From the NCBI RefSeq assembly GCF_021735935.1, contig NZ_WMDZ01000001.1, positions 2,542,001 to 2,606,000 on the forward strand: a stretch of 64,000 nucleotides of DNA. The letters are read 5' to 3'. The position numbers were made by a program, and so were the translations under genes. The stretch is from Sulfitobacter sp. M39 (GTDB taxonomy: Bacteria > Pseudomonadota > Alphaproteobacteria > Rhodobacterales > Rhodobacteraceae). How positions within the stretch are numbered: the first letter of the stretch is position 1; every line of letters starts with the position of its first letter. The notes under the pieces are model-generated. The model saw only the letters and a program-made list of their open reading frames with translations, did not search any database and was not told the origin of the DNA. Positions 16,096 to 26,385 of the stretch are shown in pieces.

Positions 16096-18012
16096 ATGAG
16101 CAACCTTGGATTAGAGCTGAAAGCCCCCAAACCCGCGCGTGTGCGCGGGCGCTACCGTCCCTTGGGGCGCATATTGGTCGACGCAGGGCAGATCGATCAG
16201 GCCGATCTGGTTCACGCGCTTGAAGCGCAGCGCGATCTCGATGCGCCGCTTGGGGAAATCCTTGTGGCAAAAGGGCTTGTCTCGCGCAGTCAGGTAACTA
16301 AAGCACTGGCGCTTCAACATCAGATCCAGCAGGTCGACCTTGACGCAGACCCGCCCAAACCAATGCTTGCGCGCTATCTGCCTGCCGAAGCCAGCTTGCG
16401 CCATAAGATTGTGCCGTGGCGACGAATGGGCCAAACGCTGTTTGTAGCGACCAGCCGGCCGGATACCCTTCATACCCTTGCGCATGAGGCCTTCGGCAAC
16501 AGCGATCTGGACATCGTACCGGTGCTGGCAGAACCCGCGCAGATCAACCGTCAGATCACCGCGCTTTACGGTACCGAACTTGCCAAACGCGCGGCAGAAC
16601 GTGTGCCCCCTCATGAAAGCTGCCGAACATGGCGGGTTGCCGGTCCCCGTCGGCGTATTTGGGCCGCCGGTGTCATTTTTGTCACGAGCATGCTGTTCGC
16701 GTTACTCCCCGCGGTGACTTTTACGGCGTTTGTTCTATGGGCATTGTTTTGCAGTACTATGATCATGACGCTACGTCTGTCGGCCTTTCTGGCGCGCTGC
16801 CTGTGGGTGAACACACCACTGCCTTCAGACCCCGCCGTGCCATCGCCCCCGACACGATGGCCAAAGGTATCGGTTCTTGTCCCTCTTCTTCATGAGGAGG
16901 AGATTGCCAGCGCCTTGATCGCGCGCCTGTCGCAGCTCAGCTATCCCAAGGCGCTGCTGCAGGTCGTGCTGGTGCTGGAGGAAGGCGATCAAATGACCCG
17001 TGACACCATCGCGCGCACCGAACTGCCCTTCTGGTTCGACGTGATCGAAGTGCCCCAAGCAGGCAAACTGCGCACCAAACCCCGTGCCCTGAACTACGCG
17101 CTGGAATTTTGCAGCGGAAGTATTATCGGCGTGTGGGATGCCGAGGACGCGCCGGAGGTCGACCAGATCAACCGCGTCGTACAACACTTTGATCAAGCGC
17201 ATAAAAACGTCGCTTGTGTGCAGGGCGTTCTGGATTTCTATAATGCGCGCACCAACTGGATCTCGCGTTGTTTCACGCTGGAATATGCAACCTGGTGGCG
17301 CGTGATCCTACCCGGTGTCGCGCATCTGGGGCTGATCATCCCGCTTGGTGGCACGACATTGTTTTTCCGCCGCGCTGCTTTGGAAAAACTGCGTGGCTGG
17401 GACGCCCATAACGTCACCGAAGATGCAGATCTTGGCGTCCGCCTCGCGCGGCATGGGTATAAAACCGACCTGCTGCCCACGGTCACTTACGAAGAGGCCA
17501 ATTTTCGTGCGTGGCCGTGGGTCAAACAAAGGTCACGATGGCTGAAAGGCTTCTTGATCACATGGGTCGTGCACAGCCGTGCCCCCCTCCGGCTAATCCG
17601 CGATGTCGGGCTCATTCGGTTTTTGGGCGTGCAGGTACTGTTCCTCGCGACGTTCTGCCAGTTTATCTTTGCCCCCCTGCTCTGGTCCTTTTGCCTACCG
17701 CTATTCGGCGCGGCGCATCCCGTTCAAACAACACTGGGCGCTGATGTGTTCTACGGGCTTTTCGGATATTTCCTCTTCGCAGAAATCCTCAATCTATCTG
17801 TCGCGATGACGGCTGTCTCGGGTCCGCAGCATCGCCACCTTATACCCTGGGCAATCACCCTTCCGTTTTACTTTATACTCGGTTCTTTCGCAGCCTATAA
17901 GGCGCTATATGAATTCGTGGTCACGCCGTTTTATTGGGATAAGACCGAACATGGCGTCGCGCATAAATCCAGCCCCACTGGTTCTACGGCGTCACCATTT
18001 CGTCCACCCTAG
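16096..18012 (+). CDS. GT2 glycosyltransferase with N-terminal MshEN/GspE_N domain
   Basis: A 638-residue fusion. Residues about 25-165 match the T2SS ATPase N-terminal (MshEN) type: RYRPLGRILVDAGQID, LGEILVAKGLVSRSQVTKAL. Two membrane helices follow (about 190-235). The processive GT2 domain (from about 260) has the family signals VSVLVPLLHEE, a DAED metal-binding motif, TED and the QRSRW product-binding motif, and then three to four C-terminal helices. The architecture suggests a cellulose/hyaluronan-synthase-like polymerase or a polyprenyl-phosphate glycosyltransferase. MshEN domains bind cyclic di-GMP in some proteins, so c-di-GMP control of an exopolysaccharide is possible. Confidence 0.85.
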   Translation: MSNLGLELKAPKPARVRGRYRPLGRILVDAGQIDQADLVHALEAQRDLDAPLGEILVAKGLVSRSQVTKALALQHQIQQVDLDADPPKPMLARYLPAEASLRHKIVPWRRMGQTLFVATSRPDTLHTLAHEAFGNSDLDIVPVLAEPAQINRQITALYGTELAKRAAERVPPHESCRTWRVAGPRRRIWAAGVIFVTSMLFALLPAVTFTAFVLWALFCSTMIMTLRLSAFLARCLWVNTPLPSDPAVPSPPTRWPKVSVLVPLLHEEEIASALIARLSQLSYPKALLQVVLVLEEGDQMTRDTIARTELPFWFDVIEVPQAGKLRTKPRALNYALEFCSGSIIGVWDAEDAPEVDQINRVVQHFDQAHKNVACVQGVLDFYNARTNWISRCFTLEYATWWRVILPGVAHLGLIIPLGGTTLFFRRAALEKLRGWDAHNVTEDADLGVRLARHGYKTDLLPTVTYEEANFRAWPWVKQRSRWLKGFLITWVVHSRAPLRLIRDVGLIRFLGVQVLFLATFCQFIFAPLLWSFCLPLFGAAHPVQTTLGADVFYGLFGYFLFAEILNLSVAMTAVSGPQHRHLIPWAITLPFYFILGSFAAYKALYEFVVTPFYWDKTEHGVAHKSSPTGSTASPFRPP

Positions 18013-18662
18013 CCTTCGTCTTTGCGCTGCGCCGCTTCTTGCTTGAGCCGCGTCATGAAGGCGACAGAGATATGCGTGCGCAATGCTTCATCCGCGCCAT
18101 CTTCGTCACGCTGTTCGATCATCTGGACAATGCGGTCATGTTCGTCCTGCGCAATCGCGCCGCGCCCGTCCACCGCCAGCGACGATGTCGCCATCAGCGC
18201 CATGGATCGGTGCACCAGATCAAGTTGCTGCACCAGATACCGGTTGTGCGACGCGAGATGAATTTGTTTGTGAAATCTGCGGTTCGCACGTGCCAGCGCC
18301 GCTGGATTGTCGCGAAAAGCGTCGTCTTCCTCGACCATTTCGCGCAATACACGGACTTCTTCAGCGGTGGCGTGACGGGCGGCAAGCCGCGCGGCCAACC
18401 CTTCCAGCTCGCCGCGTACAACGTAAAGTTCGGCCACCTGATTGTGATCCAACGATGCAACGATCAGGCTTCGTCCGTCCCGCGCGAGCAAGGACTGCGT
18501 CTCAAGCCGTTGTAATGCTTCACGAACCGGCGTTCTTGAGACACCGAAGCGCTCTGCCAATTCGCTTTCCACCAGCCGATCACCGGGGCGATAGGTGCCC
18601 ACGTCAATCGCGTCCAGGATCATCGAATAGGCGTCTGTGGGTCCGGAGCGTGGCGTCGTCAT
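18009..18662 (-). CDS. GntR-family regulator with FCD domain
   Basis: A 217-residue transcription factor with a winged-helix N-terminus (GTYRPGDRLVESELAERFG, VSRTPVREALQRLE) and an all-helical FCD ligand domain (RFHKQIHLASHNRYLV). FadR-type FCD regulators usually respond to organic acids via a metal site of three His and an Asp. The preferred start (MTTPRSGP) is the ATG at 18662; a TTG 15 codons earlier is possible. It converges with and overlaps the glycosyltransferase end by 4 bp. Targets are unknown. Confidence 0.9.
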   Translation of the reverse strand: MTTPRSGPTDAYSMILDAIDVGTYRPGDRLVESELAERFGVSRTPVREALQRLETQSLLARDGRSLIVASLDHNQVAELYVVRGELEGLAARLAARHATAEEVRVLREMVEEDDAFRDNPAALARANRRFHKQIHLASHNRYLVQQLDLVHRSMALMATSSLAVDGRGAIAQDEHDRIVQMIEQRDEDGADEALRTHISVAFMTRLKQEAAQRKDEG

Positions 18663-18760
18663 TGGTTCTCTTTCAAAAGGCTCCGGCACCTTAGCCCCCG
18701 CGTCCAATTGCGCAACCCCGTGATCTTGCGCAGATCATCTGGTCAGCGTAGCAAGTCCCC

Positions 18761-19408
18761 ATGCCACACACCTCTTTTTCTCATGTGAATACTTGGGTCT
18801 TTGACCTTGATAACACATTATACCCGCCATCAGCCCGCCTGTTTGACCAGATCGAACAGCGGATGACGCACTGGGTAATGACCGCCTTGAACGTCGACGC
18901 GCAGCGCGCGGACTATCTGCGCAGACATTATTGGCACACCTATGGCACCACATTGGCTGGGCTGATGCGCGAACACGACCTTGATCCTGGCCCCTATTTG
19001 CACGAGGTGCACGAGATCTCCTTTGACGCGCTGATCCCGGATCCTCTGCTTGCCGCACGGATCGCCGCCCTACCGGGGCGCCGGATCATCTATACCAACG
19101 GCACCGCCCCCTACGCCGAGAAAGTCATTGCCGCACGGGGGCTATCGGGCCTATTCGATGCCATCTACGGCGTTGAACACGCGTCATTTTTACCCAAACC
19201 CGAACGCGCCGCTTATGACCTGATATTTGCCGCCGACGCATTGACCCCAACCACCGCCGTGATGTTCGAGGACGACCCCCGCAACCTGATTGCCCCGCAT
19301 GACATGGGGATGGGCACCGTCCATGTGGCCGAGCACCCCGCCCCCGCGCCACATATCCATTTCCACACCGATGATCTTTCGGCTTTTCTTGCACAGATCA
19401 CGGGCTAA
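18761..19408 (+). CDS. HAD-superfamily pyrimidine 5'-nucleotidase
   Basis: A 215-residue haloacid dehalogenase-like hydrolase. Motif I is FDLDNTLYPP, motif II is YTNGT, motif III lysine is in LPKPERAAYD, and motif IV is FEDDPRNL. The alpha-helical cap inserted after motif I and the NTLYP signature identify the SDT1/pyrimidine 5'-nucleotidase subgroup, which dephosphorylates UMP/CMP-like substrates. The start lies 99 bp after the divergent GntR gene start; the next gene follows after 9 bp, so an operon is likely. Confidence 0.88.
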   Translation: MPHTSFSHVNTWVFDLDNTLYPPSARLFDQIEQRMTHWVMTALNVDAQRADYLRRHYWHTYGTTLAGLMREHDLDPGPYLHEVHEISFDALIPDPLLAARIAALPGRRIIYTNGTAPYAEKVIAARGLSGLFDAIYGVEHASFLPKPERAAYDLIFAADALTPTTAVMFEDDPRNLIAPHDMGMGTVHVAEHPAPAPHIHFHTDDLSAFLAQITG

Positions 19409-19417
19409 CTGACGGGC

Positions 19418-20620
19418 ATGACCATGGCATGTGATATCTTGATTTCGGGCGGCGGCATTGCCGGTTTGACGGCGGCAGCGGCTTTCGGCACCGCGGGTTT
19501 CAACGTCGTCTGCGTCGACCCCACGCCCCCCGTCACCGATGGTGCGGCGCAAGGGGCCGACATGCGCTCTACCGCGATGCTGCAGCCGGCGCGCCGCGTG
19601 CTTGAGGCAGCGGGCATCTGGGCCCATCTGGAAGAACATGCCGCACCTTTGCAGGTGATGCGTATTGTGGATGCGGGCGGTGACGGCGATACACCAGTCA
19701 CCAGCCGCGCGTTTGATGCTGCCGATATCTCGGACCAGCCCTTTGGCTGGAACTTCCCGAACTGGCTGCTGAGGCGCGCGCTTCTGGAGCGGCTAGAGGC
19801 TTTGCCGAACGTCGATTTCCGCCCCGGCACCGCAACCACCAGCCTGTTCACCCGCACCACCGGCGCACGCGTAACCCGCAGCGATGGAACGAAAATTTCG
19901 ACAAAGCTCGTGATTGCCGCAGACGGGCGCGACAGCCCCATGCGCGACGCCGCCGGAATTGAGGTGACCCGCCAAAGCTATGGCCAAAAGGCGCTTGCCT
20001 TTGCCGTGACACACCCGATCCCGCATGAAAACGTGTCGACCGAGGTGCACCGCAGCGGGGGCCCCTTCACCCTTGTGCCCCTGCCCGATCGCGACGGTCT
20101 GCCCTGCTCTGCCGTGGTGTGGATGGATGACGGCGCGTCCTGCCTTGCGCGGATGGCGCTTGACGCAGATACGTTTTCTCAAGCCGCAACCGACCGCAGC
20201 GCACACGTGCTCGGCCCGTTGACGCTGGCCTCCGAACGGGCGATCTGGCCGATCATCAGCCAGCATGCCGCGCGCCTCTCTGCCGAACGCGTCGCCCTGA
20301 TTGCAGAAGCCGCCCATGTGATGCCCCCCATCGGCGCGCAGGGGTTGAACATGTCGCTGCAAGACATCGCAACGTTGCTGGAACTGGCGCAAAAGCACGG
20401 CGCTGATCTGGGCAGCCAGCAGATGCTGGACGCCTACCACAAGGCCCGGTTTGGCGATATTCAGCTGCGCTTGCGCGGCATCGAGCTGCTGAACCGCGCC
20501 AGTCAGGCGACAACGCCGTTGGCCCGAGATGCCCGTGCCAAAGGGCTCAGCGCGCTATACGCGCTGCCCCCCGTACGGCGCATGCTGATGGAGATGGGGT
20601 TGGGCATGCGGCAGGGCTGA
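19418..20620 (+). CDS. UbiH/UbiF-family FAD-dependent monooxygenase
   Basis: A 400-residue flavoprotein hydroxylase, probably acting on the ring of a ubiquinone precursor. It has the N-terminal Rossmann FAD motif DILISGGGIAGLTAAAAF, a central VIAADGRDSPMRD (DG motif) and the third FAD motif ALIAEAAHVMPPIGAQGLNM. The GD of the usual GDAAH is replaced by EA. Alphaproteobacteria carry several paralogues (UbiL, UbiM, UbiH) that cannot be separated here by eye. The gene follows the nucleotidase by 9 bp. Confidence 0.87.
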   Translation: MTMACDILISGGGIAGLTAAAAFGTAGFNVVCVDPTPPVTDGAAQGADMRSTAMLQPARRVLEAAGIWAHLEEHAAPLQVMRIVDAGGDGDTPVTSRAFDAADISDQPFGWNFPNWLLRRALLERLEALPNVDFRPGTATTSLFTRTTGARVTRSDGTKISTKLVIAADGRDSPMRDAAGIEVTRQSYGQKALAFAVTHPIPHENVSTEVHRSGGPFTLVPLPDRDGLPCSAVVWMDDGASCLARMALDADTFSQAATDRSAHVLGPLTLASERAIWPIISQHAARLSAERVALIAEAAHVMPPIGAQGLNMSLQDIATLLELAQKHGADLGSQQMLDAYHKARFGDIQLRLRGIELLNRASQATTPLARDARAKGLSALYALPPVRRMLMEMGLGMRQG

Positions 20621-20638
20621 CCTGCCGCGCGCCTTAAC

Positions 20639-21766
20639 TTACAGTACCTTATCGACTACGGCTGCCAACCGCGCGAGCGTGGCATCAACGTCGTAAAGCT
20701 TATCCAACCCGAACAGCCCCAGACGGAAGGTCTGGAAATCCTCCGGCTCGTCACACATCAACGGCACGCCAGCGGCGATCTGCATCCCTTCGGCAGCAAA
20801 GGCCTTGCCGTTTTGCACGGATGGATCCGCAGTATAGCTCACCACCACCCCAGGCGCGCCAAAACCTTCCGCCGCGACAGAGGTAACGCCCCTATCCGCC
20901 AGCATCTTGCGCACAGAATCCCCCAGACGCCACTGCGCCTCTTTCAGACGGTCAAAGCCGTAGGATTTCGTCTCAAGCATGGTATCGCGGAATTGGCGTA
21001 GCGCATCGGTCGGCATGGTCGCGTGATAGGCGTGGCCGCCATTTTCATAGGCTTTCATAATGCTATGCCACTTGGCCAGATCGATGGCAAAGCTGTCCGA
21101 TGTTGTCTCTCCCATGCGTGCAACAGCGCGCTCCGACATCATGACCAGCCCGGCAGAGGGCGATGCGCTCCAGCCCTTTTGCGGCGCAGAGAGCAATAGG
21201 TCGACGCCAAGCGCCTTCATATCCACCCATGCGCAGCCCGACGCGATGCAATCCAGCACCACCAGCGCGCCGACGGCATGGGCCGCTTCTGCCATCTGCT
21301 TGATATAGTCATCGGGCAGGATCACCCCTGCACTGGTCTCCACATGAGGTGCGAAAACCACCTGCGGCTTATGCGTCTCGATGGCTTTGACAACGTCATC
21401 AATCGGGCTTGGGGCAAAGGGCGCGGGCGTGCTGTTGCCCTGCATTTGCGCCTTCATAACGGTGGCATTGCCGGTCAGATCACCGCTCTCGATGATCTGG
21501 CTCCACCGATAGGAAAACCAGCCGTTGCGCACGACCAGCACCTCGGCACCCCGTGCGAACTGACGGGCGACCGCCTCCATCCCGTAGGTGCCGCCTCCGG
21601 GGACCACCGCCACGGCATCGGCGTTGTATACGTCCTTGAGCAGAGTGCTGATGTCGCGCATGACCTCTTGGAACACGGCGCTCATATGGTTCAAGGACCG
21701 GTCGGTGAACACGACCGAAAACTCTTCAAGCCCTTCCGGGTCAACTGAATTTAGCAAAGCGGGCAT
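20639..21766 (-). CDS. Class V aminotransferase (alanine/serine-glyoxylate type)
   Basis: A 375-residue fold-type I PLP enzyme. The region VVPGGGTYGMEAVARQF, the PLP-phosphate and aspartate part VLDCIASGCAWVDM, and the Schiff-base lysine in LLSAPQKGWSASPSAG match serine-pyruvate/alanine-glyoxylate aminotransferase relatives. The exact amino donor is not predictable. The start at 21766 has a perfect AGGAGG 6 nt upstream. The two Lrp regulators just upstream on the same strand make amino-acid-responsive control plausible. Confidence 0.86.
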   Translation of the reverse strand: MPALLNSVDPEGLEEFSVVFTDRSLNHMSAVFQEVMRDISTLLKDVYNADAVAVVPGGGTYGMEAVARQFARGAEVLVVRNGWFSYRWSQIIESGDLTGNATVMKAQMQGNSTPAPFAPSPIDDVVKAIETHKPQVVFAPHVETSAGVILPDDYIKQMAEAAHAVGALVVLDCIASGCAWVDMKALGVDLLLSAPQKGWSASPSAGLVMMSERAVARMGETTSDSFAIDLAKWHSIMKAYENGGHAYHATMPTDALRQFRDTMLETKSYGFDRLKEAQWRLGDSVRKMLADRGVTSVAAEGFGAPGVVVSYTADPSVQNGKAFAAEGMQIAAGVPLMCDEPEDFQTFRLGLFGLDKLYDVDATLARLAAVVDKVL

Positions 21767-21815
21767 GATATCCTCCTGATGGTTTCGCGCGAACATAGCC
21801 CCTCGCGTGGCAAAG

Positions 21816-22277
21816 TCACAGGCCCAATGGTCCGGTCAGTCGTTCCTCGCTCAGCAGCACATTTGCCTCGACCGCCCCCGCCCCCGGCAGAGTCATGATC
21901 CGCCGCCGCAGCACCCGTTCGAAATCTGCCAGATCCCGCGCCACAACCCGTAAACGGTAGTCATATAGCCCCAGAACATGCTCCACCGTTTGAACCTCTG
22001 GGATGGCACTGACGGCGCGTTCGAAATCCTCAAGACTGACCCGACCCTTGGTCGCAAGCTTGACGCCGAGAAAGACGGTGACGCCGAACCCCAATGCCTC
22101 GCGATTCAAGCGCACCCTCTTGCCGCGCAGGATGCCTGCCTCCTCCAACCGTTTGATCCGCCGCCAAGTGGCAGGCTGCGATAGCCCCATATGACGCCCC
22201 AGGGCACCGGCGCTCTGCGTGGCATCGCGCGCAAGCGACCGGATCAGCCGGTGGTCCACCTCATCGAGCGTGATCAT
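21816..22277 (-). CDS. Lrp/AsnC-family regulator
   Basis: A 153-residue regulator with an N-terminal helix-turn-helix (LDEVDHRLIRSLARDATQSA, LSQPATWRRIKRLEEAGI) and a C-terminal RAM ligand domain. Its ATG overlaps the stop of the preceding Lrp gene by 4 bp, so the two are translationally coupled. A heteromeric Lrp pair is conceivable. The divergent ilvC and the downstream aminotransferase are the obvious candidate targets. Confidence 0.93.
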   Translation of the reverse strand: MITLDEVDHRLIRSLARDATQSAGALGRHMGLSQPATWRRIKRLEEAGILRGKRVRLNREALGFGVTVFLGVKLATKGRVSLEDFERAVSAIPEVQTVEHVLGLYDYRLRVVARDLADFERVLRRRIMTLPGAGAVEANVLLSEERLTGPLGL

Positions 22278-22729
22278 AGCGGCAACGCCTCCTCTGACTT
22301 GATCCGCGCCACATGCATCAGCGCCTCGATATCGGCAATATGTGGCAAAGTTAGAATGCCCTCCCGGTAAATCTGCTGATAATGCGCCATATCCCGCGCA
22401 ATTACCGATAGGCGCACATCCACACGCCCCAGAAAGGTCTGGAGCTCGATCACCTCAGGCAGTTTGCGCGCCTCTTCAAGAAAGCGGTCAAAGGCATTGC
22501 CCTGCGTCTTGTCCAAGGTAATCCGCAAGGACACCTCGACCGTGTAGCCCAATGCCGCCCAATCGACGACAGCCGCCACCCCTTGCACGATCCCGGTTTC
22601 CTGCATGCGAGTGATCCGCCGTGACACTTTGCCCGCCGTCAACCCCGTTAGGTCGGCCAGCTCAGCTGGCGACAGCCCCGCATCCGCCTGCCAGTGGCGC
22701 AGAATACGTCGATCCATATCATCAAGCAT
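22274..22729 (-). CDS. Lrp/AsnC-family regulator
   Basis: A 151-residue Lrp-type protein, HTH near the N-terminus (MDRRILRHWQADAGLSPAEL, GKVSRRITRMQETGIV) and a RAM domain ending in HVARIKSEEALPL. It differs substantially from its coupled partner, so this is not a recent tandem copy. It is first in the minus-strand pair and divergent from ilvC across 135 bp, the typical position of a regulator that controls both promoters. Confidence 0.93.
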   Translation of the reverse strand: MLDDMDRRILRHWQADAGLSPAELADLTGLTAGKVSRRITRMQETGIVQGVAAVVDWAALGYTVEVSLRITLDKTQGNAFDRFLEEARKLPEVIELQTFLGRVDVRLSVIARDMAHYQQIYREGILTLPHIADIEALMHVARIKSEEALPL

Positions 22730-22792
22730 GATTTTTCCATTTTTTGTGCCTACGACGCATTACCATCTTCATTTTGCCAAATAAACTCATAA

Positions 22793-23887
<1,095 letters not shown>

Positions 23888-23908
23888 TCGCCGATGCAGC
23901 GATGTGGA

Positions 23909-23940
23909 AAGGCCCGGTTTTACACCGGGCCTTTTCTTTT
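23909..23940 (+). terminator. Rho-independent terminator of ilvC
   Basis: AAGGCCCGGT and ACCGGGCCTT form a 10-bp stem with a five-base loop, followed by TTCTTTT; it lies 22 bp past the ilvC stop. Confidence 0.9.
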
Positions 23941-23991
23941 GCGCAACCGGCTGTCACATCTGGCGGGCCGAGTTTTCCCACAGGATATGTC

Positions 23992-24918
23992 ATGCCGGAC
24001 GCGCCCCAGATCACCAAATCCAGCTGGCTGATGATCCTGCTGCTTGCCTTCATCTGGGGAGGCACGTTTCTGGTGACCGAAATCGCCCTGACTGAAGTGC
24101 CACCCTTCTGGATCGCGGCCACACGTGTCGGGTTCGCGGCCTCCGTGATGGTGGTTATCTGGGGTCTGCGCGGGTTTCGGCTCTTTACCCAATCCCCCAC
24201 CCGCGGCGACATTGCGGCCGTCATCTTTATCGGTGCCGCCAGCTCTGCCGTGCCGTTCAGCCTGCTCGCATGGGGTCAGCAATATGTCACCTCGGGCTTC
24301 GCGGGGGTGACCATGGCCGCGACGGCGCTGATCATCCTGCCGCTATCGCATTTCTTCGTCCCGGGCGAAGCGATGAGTCCGCGCAAGGTGATCGGGTTTG
24401 CCTTGGGCTTTGTCGGCGTTGTCATCCTGATCGGCGCGCAAGCCTTTGAAAGCACCGGCACCGCGATTGAGACCCAGGGCCGTCTGGCCTGCTTGGGTGC
24501 GGCGGGGTGCTACGCCACCAGTTCGATCATCATGCGCCGCCTGCCCGCGGTGGATGCGATCGGCCTTGCGACCATCCTGCTGATCATTGCCACCTGCATC
24601 ACCATTCCCATGGCGATCATCATCGAAGGTCTACCGCCCCGCCCCTCGCCGTCCATCTTCGCGGCGCTGGCGTTTCTGGGCCTGATCCCCACCGCCGCCG
24701 CGAATTTCCTGCGCGTGCTGGTGATCCGCAGCGCCGGCCCGGTGTTTATGTCACTGGTGAACTACCAAGTCCCCGTCTGGTCCGTCTGCCTCGGCGCGCT
24801 CTTGCTGAACGAACCGCTGCCGCCATCCCTGCTCTACGCGATGGTGCTGATCCTCTCGGGTGTCGCGCTCAGCCAATATGGCGCATTCCGCCGGCTGTTC
24901 ACCCGCACCCGCGCCTAG
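23992..24918 (+). CDS. DMT-family transporter (EamA, two repeats)
   Basis: A 308-residue integral membrane protein with ten predicted helices arranged as two EamA domains, with signature stretches AFIWGGTFLVTEIAL and ALLLNEPLPPSLLYAM. DMT proteins export or import metabolites; substrate cannot be read from sequence. The position after ilvC and the amino-acid context suggest an amino-acid exporter, but the terminator separates it from ilvC. The ATG at 23992 follows AGGA. Confidence 0.88.
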   Translation: MPDAPQITKSSWLMILLLAFIWGGTFLVTEIALTEVPPFWIAATRVGFAASVMVVIWGLRGFRLFTQSPTRGDIAAVIFIGAASSAVPFSLLAWGQQYVTSGFAGVTMAATALIILPLSHFFVPGEAMSPRKVIGFALGFVGVVILIGAQAFESTGTAIETQGRLACLGAAGCYATSSIIMRRLPAVDAIGLATILLIIATCITIPMAIIIEGLPPRPSPSIFAALAFLGLIPTAAANFLRVLVIRSAGPVFMSLVNYQVPVWSVCLGALLLNEPLPPSLLYAMVLILSGVALSQYGAFRRLFTRTRA

Positions 24919-24919
24919 C

Positions 24920-24939
24920 TTCCAAATGGCTCTAAATCC
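24920..24939 (-). repeat. 20-bp intergenic repeat, copy B
   Basis: On the minus strand GGATTTAGAGCCATTTGGAA. Its upstream flank (GATGCCTTCGGCGA) is nearly the same as that of copy E at 60822, so the conserved unit in these two is about 40 bp. It lies between the convergent EamA and glmM genes. Confidence 0.8.
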
Positions 24940-24991
24940 TCGCCGAAGGCATCCCACGGCCACCGCAGGCGGCGCGTTCCGCGAGGGTGCG

Positions 24992-25031
24992 GCAGGGCCG
25001 CCGCGCAGGACACCCCCGCTAGCGGCCCTGC
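24992..25031. terminator. Inverted repeat between convergent genes
   Basis: GCAGGGCCGC and GCGGCCCTGC form a perfect 10-bp stem with a 20-nt loop, lying 8 bp beyond the glmM stop. No T-run is present, so it may be a Rho-assisted terminator or mRNA end protector. Confidence 0.4.
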
Positions 25032-25038
25032 GATCAGC

Positions 25039-26385
25039 TTAAGGTGCGACAGCCGCTGTGACTGCATCCACCACGGAATCGACCGCGCGTTCCATCAGCT
25101 GCGCGTCTTCATGTTCTGCCATCACACGTACCAGCGGCTCGGTGCCGGATTTGCGGATCAGCAAACGCCCCTGACCGGCCAGATCGGCCTCGGCCTGTGC
25201 GATGGCCCCTTGCACCTGCACATCTTCCAACGGCACCTGACCGGCGGAAAACCTTACGTTCTTAAGCAGTTGCGGCACGGGCTCAAAGTTATTCAGCAGC
25301 TCGGACGAGGTCTTTTCCGACCGGATCATCTCTGCCAGAAACTGCAGCCCCGCCATCAAACCGTCACCCGTGGTGGCGTGGTCGGTCATGACGATATGGC
25401 CCGATTGCTCGCCGCCCAGATTGAACCCGCCTTCGCGCATCCGCTCGACCACATAGCGGTCGCCGACGGACGTCCGCTCAAGCCGTAGCCCCTTGCCCTG
25501 CAAGAAGTGTTCAAGGCCAAGGTTACTCATCACCGTGGCAACCAAGGCGCCATTGGCCAGCCGGTCTTCGGCCGCCCAACGGGACGCCATAAGGGCCATG
25601 AATTGATCCCCGTCACCGACCTTGCCGGTCTCGTCGATCAGGATCACGCGGTCCGCATCGCCATCCAGACAAATGCCCACATGGGCACCGTGCTCCACCA
25701 CTGCCGCTGCAGCACGTTCGGGGTGGGTCGAGCCACAATTCTCGTTGATATTAAAGCCGTTCGGTGCCACGCCAATCTCGATCACCTCGGCCCCGAGCTC
25801 CCATAGGGTTTCGGGTGCGACGCGGTGTGCGGCCCCATTGGCGCAGTCGATCACGACCTTCAGCCCGTCCAGACGCATCTGGCGCGGGAACGATGACTTC
25901 ACCCGCTCGACATAGCGGAACCGCCCGTCATCGATCCGCTTGGCACGGCCGATCTTGTCGGCGGGGTTCAACTCCACACCGCCTTCGATCAACGCCTCGA
26001 TCTCGGCCTCCACAGCGTCGCTCAGCTTGAAGCCGTCGGGGCCGAAGAACTTGATGCCATTATCCGTCGCCGGATTGTGGCTGGCCGAGATCATGACCCC
26101 CAGATCAGCCCGCATCGACCGCGTCAGCAGCCCGACCGCAGGCGTAGGGACCGGCCCCAGCAGCAGCACATTCATCCCCGAGGACGTCAGCCCCGCCGTC
26201 AGCGCATTTTCGAACATATAGCCCGACAACCGCGTGTCTTTGCCAATCACCACACGGTGCACACCGTCACGACCCGCGCTGAAATAGCGCCCCACAGCGG
26301 CCCCGATCTTCAGGGCGACCTCGGCTGTCATCGGATGCACATTGGCCTTCCCGCGAATACCGTCTGTTCCAAATAATTTTGTCAT
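25039..26385 (-). CDS. glmM: Phosphoglucosamine mutase
   Basis: A 448-residue alpha-D-phosphohexomutase that interconverts glucosamine-6-P and glucosamine-1-P on the way to UDP-GlcNAc. It starts [18 protein letters not shown], has the phosphoserine loop [13 protein letters not shown], the metal loop DGDADR and the sugar-binding GGEQSGH. A C-terminal phosphate-binding loop [12 protein letters not shown] completes it. The start overlaps the folP stop by 4 bp, the usual folP-glmM arrangement; GGGAG lies 6 nt upstream. Confidence 0.97.
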   Translation of the reverse strand: MTKLFGTDGIRGKANVHPMTAEVALKIGAAVGRYFSAGRDGVHRVVIGKDTRLSGYMFENALTAGLTSSGMNVLLLGPVPTPAVGLLTRSMRADLGVMISASHNPATDNGIKFFGPDGFKLSDAVEAEIEALIEGGVELNPADKIGRAKRIDDGRFRYVERVKSSFPRQMRLDGLKVVIDCANGAAHRVAPETLWELGAEVIEIGVAPNGFNINENCGSTHPERAAAAVVEHGAHVGICLDGDADRVILIDETGKVGDGDQFMALMASRWAAEDRLANGALVATVMSNLGLEHFLQGKGLRLERTSVGDRYVVERMREGGFNLGGEQSGHIVMTDHATTGDGLMAGLQFLAEMIRSEKTSSELLNNFEPVPQLLKNVRFSAGQVPLEDVQVQGAIAQAEADLAGQGRLLIRKSGTEPLVRVMAEHEDAQLMERAVDSVVDAVTAAVAP

